From a candidate division BRC1 bacterium HGW-BRC1-1 (lineage in GTDB: Bacteria > Sumerlaeota > Sumerlaeia > Sumerlaeales > Sumerlaeaceae), in NCBI GenBank assembly GCA_002842095.1, contig PHCB01000017.1:1-49184 (forward strand): DNA of 49,184 nucleotides, given 5' to 3'. Under the pieces are notes generated by a model. The model was not told where the DNA came from and searched no databases. It saw only the letters and a program-made list of their open reading frames with translations. Positions 42,949-49,184 of the stretch are shown in pieces. Position numbers and translations under genes: made by a program. Every line of letters starts with the position of its first letter. The stretch's first letter is position 1.

Positions 42949-44559
42949 ATGCCAACGAACATGACCTCGCGCCCTTCATTCCTCACCAGCACCCTTGGCC
43001 TCAGCATCATCATTGCCGTTGTCACGTTTGGGGCTTATGCGTCGTCACTGTCGGGCGCTTTCCTTTGGGACGATCAGGTAATCATCGATAACCCGTTGAT
43101 GAAAACCGCCCATGGGCTTAACATCATCTGGACCGCTCCGCCCCGCCACACCGCCGAACCTCACTACTGGCCCCTTACCTATACGTTGTGGTGGGTCATG
43201 CTGAAAATCTTCGGTCCCGCCCCCATCGCCTTTCGCCTGATGAACGTGGCTCTCCACATTATGAATTCACTGCTTCTGGGGACCCTCTTGCGCCGGCTTG
43301 CTGTTCCCGGAGCCATGCTCGCTGCGGCCGTTTTCGCCCTGCATCCTGTGCATGTGGAGTCCGTGGCATGGATCGTTGAGACCAAGGACCTCCTCTCGGG
43401 TGCCTTTTACATTCTGTCCCTCGGCACGCTCCTCAAATTTTTTGACGCCCCGCACCCCCTGCGATATGTTGCGGGATTGCTCCTGTTTGTCGCCGGCATG
43501 CTTTCCAAGTCTGTCGTCGTCACGCTTCCGGCCGCGCTGCTTATCATCCAATGGTGGCGCTCGGGAGGTCAACTCACGCGACGCCACTGGCTGGCCGCCG
43601 CGCCACTCTTCGCCATAGCCGCCGTGCACACCGCGTACGACCAAATCCTCAGCTCTCTGGTCATCGCCACCCAGCAGACAGCCTATCCGGTGCTTGATCG
43701 CGTGCTCATTGCGGGGCGGGCCTTTTTCAGCTATTTCGGAAAGCTCGTTCTGCCCATCAATCTCGTGGCGGCGTATCCTCAGTGGCCCGTCGACCCGCGA
43801 CACCTTCTGCAATGGTTCTGGCCCGTGGCGGCGGTCTCGCTGGCGGCGATCCTTTGGGGATTGCGACATCGCATTGGCCGAACCCCGTTCACGGTTTATG
43901 CACTTTATGCGGTCATACTCTCGCCCACGCTGGGACTCATCCCCCATGGGTTTATGTCCTACGCCTACTATGCCGATCGATACCAGTATCTGGCATCAGC
44001 CGCGCCCATCGCGCTCGCGGCGGCGCTCGTGGCTCGGGCTCAACACAAGCGCCTCATCCCAGCACTGGCTGGTGGCGTGTTGGCGCTCTATTTCGTTCTC
44101 ACGGCCATACAAGGCCTCTACTATCACGACACCCTTACCCTGTTCCGCCGCGCTGCGCAGGCCTCACCCCGCAATGCCTCGGTGCTGGATGTCCTGGCCC
44201 GCGAATATGTGCGCGAAAATAACCTGCCCATGGCTGAGCAGAACTTCCGTCAAGCCCTTGCCGCCAACCCCGACAACCCTGAGTGCAACTACGGCCTCGG
44301 AGGGATTCTGGTCCGAACAGGTCGACCCGCAGAAGCGGTGTTTTTTCTGGATAAAGCCCGTCTCGCCCGCCCCGGCGACGAGCGCACACACATCAGCCTG
44401 GCTCTCGCACTGCGCGACGCCAACCGCCCGGGCGACGCCGCAAAATCCCTGGGCGCAGCCATCAACATCGCCCCGTTTCGTCAGGATTTAATCGCCCTGC
44501 GCGACGAACTGCTGCAGAAACAAGCCGCATTGGACGCGGGAACCACCGGCGGGTTGTGA
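42949..44559 (+). CDS. TMTC-like GT-C membrane protein with C-terminal TPRs
   Basis: This 536-aa protein has the acidic first outer loop SGAFLWDDQVIIDNP, then HYWPLTYTLWWVMLKIFG, HPVHVESVAWIVETKDLLSG and about nine more helices, and ends in TPR units (YVRENNLPMAEQNFRQALAA; NYGLGGILVRTGRPAEAVFF). This is the layout of eukaryotic TMTC O-mannosyltransferases and their bacterial relatives, which use polyprenyl-phosphate sugar donors to glycosylate exported proteins. The WDD motif contains the expected catalytic acidic residues. Start is ATG 42949 or ATG 42961; neither has a strong Shine-Dalgarno. The protein acceptor is unknown. Confidence 0.85.
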   Translation: MPTNMTSRPSFLTSTLGLSIIIAVVTFGAYASSLSGAFLWDDQVIIDNPLMKTAHGLNIIWTAPPRHTAEPHYWPLTYTLWWVMLKIFGPAPIAFRLMNVALHIMNSLLLGTLLRRLAVPGAMLAAAVFALHPVHVESVAWIVETKDLLSGAFYILSLGTLLKFFDAPHPLRYVAGLLLFVAGMLSKSVVVTLPAALLIIQWWRSGGQLTRRHWLAAAPLFAIAAVHTAYDQILSSLVIATQQTAYPVLDRVLIAGRAFFSYFGKLVLPINLVAAYPQWPVDPRHLLQWFWPVAAVSLAAILWGLRHRIGRTPFTVYALYAVILSPTLGLIPHGFMSYAYYADRYQYLASAAPIALAAALVARAQHKRLIPALAGGVLALYFVLTAIQGLYYHDTLTLFRRAAQASPRNASVLDVLAREYVRENNLPMAEQNFRQALAANPDNPECNYGLGGILVRTGRPAEAVFFLDKARLARPGDERTHISLALALRDANRPGDAAKSLGAAINIAPFRQDLIALRDELLQKQAALDAGTTGGL

Positions 44560-44573
44560 TGTGAATGTGCGCC

Positions 44574-45140
44574 TCACCGGTACAGGCGGTTCGCCTCGAT
44601 GTACTCCTTCACCGTTTGCGGCACCGCGAGGCCGACGTCCTGTCCGTTTCGCAAACCGTCTCGCAGTGCGCTGCTGCTTACGCGCGGCAGGAAAAGCCCG
44701 GCGTCTTCATCATCCACCACACCCATGCGGGGCACAACCAGCGGCGGGGCCAGTTCCTGCAGGCGATCCCAATCGCGCCACAGGGGCAGTTCCTCTGCCA
44801 CGTCGCTTCCCACCACCAGATACAAACGCACATCCGGCATCCGCTGCGCCAGTTCCTGCACGGTGTCGACCGTGTAACTCACGCCACCCAGTTCTTTTTC
44901 CACTTCGGAGATTTCCACCGCCGCCCCCAAATGCGCGAACGCCAGCCGCGTCATGGCGAGGCGGTGGGGATAGGGCGCCATGGGCTTTGCAAAGGGGTGC
45001 GCAAACGTGGGCACCACCACAACGCCGTCCAGCCCCCAGGCCATCAGCGCAAAGTGACAGGCGAGCACGTGCCCCACGTGAGGCGGGTTGAAGCTGCCGC
45101 CGAAAATCCCCACTGCCCTCGGGCGCACGGCTGTCATCAC
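44574..45140 (-). CDS. nadD: Nicotinate-nucleotide adenylyltransferase (NadD)
   Basis: This 188-aa nucleotidyltransferase makes deamido-NAD from nicotinate mononucleotide and ATP. GGSFNPPHVGH (14-24) is the phosphate-binding loop with the T/HxGH motif. The C-terminal SSSALRDGL corresponds to the ISSTxIR motif. The GTG at 45140 overlaps the polyprenyl synthase stop by GTGA; the ATG at 45137 is an alternative. It converges on the TMTC-like gene with a 14-base gap. The usual neighbours (obgE, proA, rsfS) are missing. Confidence 0.94.
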   Translation of the reverse strand: MMTAVRPRAVGIFGGSFNPPHVGHVLACHFALMAWGLDGVVVVPTFAHPFAKPMAPYPHRLAMTRLAFAHLGAAVEISEVEKELGGVSYTVDTVQELAQRMPDVRLYLVVGSDVAEELPLWRDWDRLQELAPPLVVPRMGVVDDEDAGLFLPRVSSSALRDGLRNGQDVGLAVPQTVKEYIEANRLYR

Positions 45141-46171
45141 GCCTGACGCGCAGCGAGGTATCGCGTTACATCAACCAGACGCCCCCGCAGGGGCTCGGGC
45201 AGGCCATCGATTTCCACCAACGCCTGCTCGGTCATCTCTTCACACACCCGCCGCGCCTCGGCCATGGCTCCGGTACGGTTGAACATCTCCAGCACCTCGG
45301 CCACATCTTCCGGCGTGGTTTCGCTACGCTCTTTGTTGAGGATTTCTTCGAGTCGCGCCGCTTCGTTGGCTGCGCCACGCTCGAACACAAACGCCGCGAG
45401 GAAACTCCGTTTACCCTCGCATACGTCTGATCCCACCGCCTCGCGTCCCTTGCCGTGGGTCAGATCGATCAGGTCATCGCGAATCTGGAACATTGGTCCG
45501 ATGGCCATGCCGTAGCGCTGCAATGCCTGCTCCACTTCGGCCCCGGCGTCGGCTGCAATGGCCCCGGCCACCAGCGGTGCCGCCAGATAGTAGCCCGTTT
45601 TGTTGGTAACGATGCGCATGTAGTGCGCCAGATCGATCCGCTCGAACCGCGCGTTCATATCCAGCGCCTGACCCCTGTGCGTGTGATCCAGCGTCTTGGT
45701 CATCAGGGCGAAAAACCGCACCATTTTTTCCGCCGGCACAGCTCCCTCGCCCAGCAACAGGGCTGCAAATATCTTTGTGAACAGATAATCGCCGAGATTC
45801 ACCGCATGGGGCACGCCGTAGCGTTTCCAGGCCGAAGGCCGCCCGCGCCGGTACTCGTCGCCGTCTTCGATGTCGTCGTGTACCAGCGCAAAATTGTGCA
45901 TCAGCTCGATGGATGCCGCGAAGGGCAGCGCCTGGTCGGTGCGCCCGCACAGGCTGTCGCTCACCAGCAGGCACAGCAGGGGCCGCAGCCGTTTGCCCTG
46001 CGCCGATGCACCCGCATCCAGCCCCAGTGCGTACAGCAATCCGTCGTCGAGATTGGCGATGGGCTCCTCATCCGGTGCCGTCACTTTGCGCAATGCCGCT
46101 TCCACTTCGCGCCCGCCTTCGGCGAAAAACTTTTCCAATTCATCTGACAGCTTGATCATCATGGCCCCCAT
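45137..46171 (-). CDS. Polyprenyl diphosphate synthase (FPP/GGPP synthase type)
   Basis: This 344-aa trans-isoprenyl diphosphate synthase condenses IPP with allylic diphosphates. The first Asp-rich motif is DDIED (99-103) in LVHDDIEDGDEYRRGRPS and the second is DDLID (232-236) in FQIRDDLIDLTHG. GKRLRPLLCLL binds IPP. Residues just before the first motif (MHNFAL) bear on chain length but do not settle it; products may be C15-C20 or longer. The C-terminus is longer than typical IspA (~300 aa). Starts at 46171 or ATG 46162 (MMIKLSDEL) are both possible. It is translationally coupled to nadD. Confidence 0.9.
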   Translation of the reverse strand: MGAMMIKLSDELEKFFAEGGREVEAALRKVTAPDEEPIANLDDGLLYALGLDAGASAQGKRLRPLLCLLVSDSLCGRTDQALPFAASIELMHNFALVHDDIEDGDEYRRGRPSAWKRYGVPHAVNLGDYLFTKIFAALLLGEGAVPAEKMVRFFALMTKTLDHTHRGQALDMNARFERIDLAHYMRIVTNKTGYYLAAPLVAGAIAADAGAEVEQALQRYGMAIGPMFQIRDDLIDLTHGKGREAVGSDVCEGKRSFLAAFVFERGAANEAARLEEILNKERSETTPEDVAEVLEMFNRTGAMAEARRVCEEMTEQALVEIDGLPEPLRGRLVDVTRYLAARQA

Positions 46172-46216
46172 GGAATACTATCCTGCACCGGTGGCAAAAG
46201 GAAAAGCACCCACTTC

Positions 46217-46954
46217 ATGACTATTCGGCTCCAAAAATACATGGCTTCGTGCGGCGTGGCGTCGCGGCGGCGCTGCGATGAGATCATCTCCTCGGGGCGC
46301 GTGCGCATCAACGGACGCGTGGTGACGGCCATGGGAACCCAGATCGAACCCGACACCGACCGCGTTACCCTGGACGGGCAGGACGTGCGCCCACCCTCCG
46401 CCGGGTTGGTCTATTACATGTTCCACAAACCCGCCGGGTGCCTGGTGACCAACCACGACGAACGCGGGCGGCCTACAATTTTTGACATGATCGACCAGAT
46501 CCACGAGCGCGTGGTGGCTGTGGGTCGGCTCGATTACGACTCCGAGGGGCTGCTGGTGCTCACCAACGACGGTGACCTCGCCCACCGGCTCATGCACCCC
46601 AGCTTCCGCATCGAGAAGGAATACGAGGTGGTGGTCGATGGCCACATGCGCCCCGACGCCGCGCGACAACTGCGCCTGGGTGTCGAGATTGACGGGCGCA
46701 TGACGCTGCCCGCGCAGGTGCAACTCATGACCAGCGGCCCCAACACCACACGCGCGCGCATTGTCATCACCGAAGGCCGCAAACGCCAGGTGCGCTACAT
46801 GTTCGAAGCCGTCGGACACACCGTCCGGCGACTCATCCGCGTAAGAGAAGGCGCCCTCGCCCTCGGCCACCTCCCCCGGGGCAAATTCCGCCGCCTCAGC
46901 CCCCGCGAAATTGAGGCCCTGAAACGTGAGACCCTCCTGACCGAAGAGGGGTGA
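46217..46954 (+). CDS. rluB: RsuA/RluB-family pseudouridine synthase
   Basis: This 245-aa enzyme has an N-terminal S4 RNA-binding domain (MTIRLQKYMASCGVASRRRC; GRVRINGRVV) and a catalytic domain with MFHKPAGCLVTNHDERGRPT and GRLDYDSEGLLVLTNDG, where Asp106 is the catalytic aspartate. KRQVRYMFEAVGHTVRRLIR closes the family signature. The spacing after the first catalytic motif fits RluB (23S rRNA) better than RsuA (16S), but the choice is not firm. It is divergent from the polyprenyl synthase gene with 45 bases between. Confidence 0.92.
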   Translation: MTIRLQKYMASCGVASRRRCDEIISSGRVRINGRVVTAMGTQIEPDTDRVTLDGQDVRPPSAGLVYYMFHKPAGCLVTNHDERGRPTIFDMIDQIHERVVAVGRLDYDSEGLLVLTNDGDLAHRLMHPSFRIEKEYEVVVDGHMRPDAARQLRLGVEIDGRMTLPAQVQLMTSGPNTTRARIVITEGRKRQVRYMFEAVGHTVRRLIRVREGALALGHLPRGKFRRLSPREIEALKRETLLTEEG

Positions 46955-47154
46955 AAGGGCGGTCATAAGGTTGCCCCGGGATCGTCAATCTCCTGATTAA
47001 CATGCACAACGCGTCTCGCCGTAGATGAAACAGTTACATGGGCGAGATCTGCTTTTTTCTCCCGGCGGGGGACTTACCCGCTCTGCGGAAAAATGCAATT
47101 AATGCGGTTTTTTCCTGACACAGGGGTTCCGTTCACACGCTTCCCCCCACCGGC

Positions 47155-47204
47155 GTGCAACCGGTGTGCAACCGGTGTGCAACCGGTGTGCAAAGCGTGT
47201 GCAA
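47155..47204 (+). repeat. 11-base tandem array (GTGCAACCGGT)
   Basis: GTGCAA cores start at 47155, 47166, 47177, 47188 and 47199, an exact 11-base period. The first four carry ACCGG spacers and the last is degenerate. It lies in the 463-bp gene-free stretch between rluB and the PAS sensor; no gene is seen there otherwise. The same unit occurs in reverse orientation at 39074-39132. Confidence 0.9.
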
Positions 47205-47359
47205 GGCTCGTCAGCTTGACTTGTGGCGACACCTGCTCTCCGCTAATCCAACCTGCGAATGTGGGTGGCTTCAGGGATCCGGACGCAGGGCCGGGGTCGA
47301 AATCGGAACTTTACATTGTCCCAGATAACATGCGATTTGTACTCTCGCTTGGTTGTGAA

Positions 47360-47387
47360 GCTCTATCACCGTGAACGGTGATAGAGC
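47360..47387. promoter_or_regulatory. Perfect 12-bp hairpin/palindrome upstream of the PAS sensor
   Basis: GCTCTATCACCG (47360-47371) and CGGTGATAGAGC (47376-47387) are exact inverted copies separated by TGAA. The element ends 30 bases before the sensor ATG. There is no U-tract, so an operator or a structured 5' leader is as likely as a terminator. Confidence 0.7.
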
Positions 47388-47417
47388 CTTGCAACCTGTC
47401 TTGAGGGCACAGAAGTG

Positions 47418-49184
47418 ATGAAGCAGGATCGGGCAGTATTCTCTCGCTGGATAAAGCTTGTTCTGTCGGCGGCAGTGCTGGTCCTGCTGGCCGGCGGCGC
47501 ATGGTTTTACCGCGCCCAGATGCAATCCACGCGGCACGCGGCCGAAGACCAATTGAGCGCCATTGCGCAGCTCAAAGTGGATCAGATCGTCGCATGGCGC
47601 GGTGAGCGGCTGGGCGATGCGGTGCTTCTGTCGGGGAATCCGTTTCTTGCAGACGCCGTGGCCCGCTTCACGCAAACCCCGGACACCGCGACCAGTCAGT
47701 CACTGGTCGCCTGTTTTCGCAACCTGCAGACTCAAAACCGTTACGCGGACATCCTTCTGGTGGCACCCGACGGCAGGGTTTTACTCAGTGCTCGGGGCAG
47801 CGGGGATGGACAGCGTGGTGCGTTTGCGGCGGTTCTGCCCACCGCGATCCGCGAGCGCAAGCCGATGTTCATCGATCTCCACTTAGACGATTACACCTCG
47901 GCTCCGCACTGCGCCGTGGTCGCGCCGCTCTTTGCCGGAGGCGGGACCGCGCCCGCGCCGGTCGGCGCGATCGTCCTCATCATCGACCCCGGCAAATTCC
48001 TCTATCCCATGATCCAGTCCTGGCCGCAACCGAGCCACTCTGCGGAGACCCTGCTCGTCCGCCGTGACGGAAAGGACGCGCTTTTCCTGAATCCATTACG
48101 CTTCAAGAAGGGCGCGGCTCTGAACTTAAGAACCTCCCTGCGGCAGACGGATATCCTTGCGGTCAAGGGTCTGCTGGGCGAAAGGGGCGTTGTTCAGGGT
48201 CTGGATTACCGCGGTGTTTCGGTCGTGGGGGTGGTCGAGCCCATTCCAGACTCGCCCTGGCTGATGGTGGCAAAGCTGGACGCGGCGGAAGTCTACGCCG
48301 TCTCGCGTTTCCGCTCCCTCCTGATCATGGCGGCTGTCCTTGTGCTGATAGCCACGATCGGCGCGATCGGTCTGCTTCTGTCGCAGCGGGAGAGAAAGGC
48401 GCACTTCGTTACACTGTACCAGTCAGAGGCCGCCCGGCGCGCCGCAACGGAGCGCCATAGCATCACGCTGAAGTCCATTGGTGATGGCGTCATCTCTACC
48501 GACGCGCAGGGGCGCGTGGAACTGGTCAACCCCGTTGCGGAGGCGCTAACCGGCTGGACCGATGCCGAAGCCCGCGGCAGATCGTTGCAGGAAATCTTCC
48601 ACATCATCAGCGAGGATACGGGTGAAAGGATGGACGACCCGGTCGCCAGGGTGCTGCGCGAGGGGTTGGTGGTTGGACTTGCCAATCACACCCTGCTGAT
48701 TGCCAGGGACGGCGAGATGCGACCCATTGCCGACTCGGGCGCGCCCATCCGCAACGATGAGAACGAGATCGCCGGAGCGGTGCTGGTATTCCGCGACCAG
48801 AGCGAGGAGCGGCGCGCGCGGAAAGCACTCGAGAAAAGCGAGGCGATGCTCAAGGAATCCCAGCGCGTCGCCGCCCTGGGGCATTATACGGTCGATGTCA
48901 CGACGGGTATCTGGAGCAGTTCGGAGACGCTTGACGAGATTTATGGCATCGACGCGAACTTCACACGGGATTTCGATGGGTGGGTGGGGCTCATGCCCCG
49001 CGATCAGCGCGAGGAAATGGCCTCACGCTATGCGGATCATGTGCGTGCCGGCCAGAACCCCATGGACAGCGAATATCGCATCCTGAGAGCGAACGACGGT
49101 GCCGAACGCTGGGTGCGCAGCCGCGGCACCCTGGCATTCGACAGGGGGGGCCAGCCCGTGACCATGTTCGGGATCATTCAGGAT
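47418..49184 (+). CDS. Membrane PAS-domain sensor protein (3' truncated by window edge)
   Basis: The frame is open from ATG 47418 to the end of the window (589 codons) with GAGGG 10 bases upstream. The N-terminal helix (WIKLVLSAAVLVLLAGGAWFY) is followed by ~260 extracytoplasmic residues of Cache/CHASE-like character (DILLVAPDGRVLLSARG; YRGVSVVGVVEPIPDSPWLM), then a second helix (RSLLIMAAVLVLIATIGAIG, ~300-320). PAS 1 spans ~346-455 (SIGDGVISTDAQGRVELVNP; VFRDQSEERRARKALEKSE). A second PAS spans ~475 onward (GIWSSSETLDEIYGID; YRILRANDGAERWVRSRGTL). The output domain, histidine kinase or cyclic-di-GMP enzyme, lies beyond the edge. Confidence 0.9.
   Translation, partial: MKQDRAVFSRWIKLVLSAAVLVLLAGGAWFYRAQMQSTRHAAEDQLSAIAQLKVDQIVAWRGERLGDAVLLSGNPFLADAVARFTQTPDTATSQSLVACFRNLQTQNRYADILLVAPDGRVLLSARGSGDGQRGAFAAVLPTAIRERKPMFIDLHLDDYTSAPHCAVVAPLFAGGGTAPAPVGAIVLIIDPGKFLYPMIQSWPQPSHSAETLLVRRDGKDALFLNPLRFKKGAALNLRTSLRQTDILAVKGLLGERGVVQGLDYRGVSVVGVVEPIPDSPWLMVAKLDAAEVYAVSRFRSLLIMAAVLVLIATIGAIGLLLSQRERKAHFVTLYQSEAARRAATERHSITLKSIGDGVISTDAQGRVELVNPVAEALTGWTDAEARGRSLQEIFHIISEDTGERMDDPVARVLREGLVVGLANHTLLIARDGEMRPIADSGAPIRNDENEIAGAVLVFRDQSEERRARKALEKSEAMLKESQRVAALGHYTVDVTTGIWSSSETLDEIYGIDANFTRDFDGWVGLMPRDQREEMASRYADHVRAGQNPMDSEYRILRANDGAERWVRSRGTLAFDRGGQPVTMFGIIQD

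Noticed and set aside
47155-47204. Replication-origin iterons or DnaA boxes
   Set aside because: The units do not resemble TTATCCACA, there is no dnaA, dnaN or rep gene and no AT-rich unwinding region nearby.

Overview
This is a GC-rich, gene-dense chromosomal segment from a Gram-negative bacterium. It carries a Wzm/Wzt-type polysaccharide exporter, an O-antigen-ligase-like protein, a PilT-type pilus ATPase, an exosortase with a PEP-CTERM target, and a DUF1501/DUF1800 pair. DUF1501/DUF1800, PEP-CTERM and SBBP proteins together are common in Planctomycetes, Verrucomicrobia, Lentisphaerae and poorly cultivated neighbouring phyla, so I infer a member of such a lineage; the sequence alone does not fix the taxon. 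No rRNA, tRNA, CRISPR array, transposase or phage gene was recognised.

Layout. (1) 2-1888: 3' part of a surface protein with SBBP beta-propeller repeats. (2) 17693 down to 1917, minus strand: an eleven-gene run for surface polysaccharide synthesis and export. In order: O-antigen-ligase-like protein, GT4 glycosyltransferase, 963-aa TPR protein, GHL10-type glycoside hydrolase, Wzm permease, Wzt ATPase with two C-terminal domains, two GT4 enzymes, a GT-C membrane glycosyltransferase, a cysteine desulfurase and an unknown 223-aa protein. Eight of the ten junctions are 4-base ATGA/GTGA stop-start overlaps. (3) 17792-23413, plus strand: TPR protein, murB, topA. (4) 26188-23424, minus: a GT-C-like membrane protein and an unknown membrane-anchored protein. 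(5) 26430-28799, plus: CDP-tyvelose/paratose epimerase and a lone MalG-type sugar permease with a large insertion. (6) 33260-28805, minus: PadR regulator, a HAAS-like/multi-TM/VIT/VWA/PEP-CTERM protein and an exosortase, coupled by GTGA overlaps at both junctions; this is the most system-like island. (7) 33377-38820: pilT-like ATPase, divergent from an efflux adaptor plus ABC ATPase, then speA. (8) 39425-42640: YeaQ-family membrane protein and DUF1501/DUF1800. (9) 42949-46954: TMTC-like TPR membrane protein, nadD, polyprenyl synthase, rluB-like pseudouridine synthase. (10) 47418 to the right edge: a membrane PAS sensor cut by the window end.

Intergenic DNA carries two dispersed short-period repeats. 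One is a 9-base ATGGACNNN repeat, present as a 33-base inverted pair at 26235-26377 and a single array at 42853-42885. The other is an 11-base GTGCAACCGGT-like repeat at 47155-47204, and in the opposite orientation at 39074-39132 inside a possible MITE-like element.

Functionally, the segment is dominated by the cell envelope: polysaccharide assembly and export, protein sorting at the inner membrane, cell-wall precursor synthesis and isoprenoid chains. Interspersed housekeeping genes are topA, murB, nadD, speA and rluB. Starts were mostly chosen from stop-start overlaps or visible Shine-Dalgarno motifs; several are GTG or TTG.
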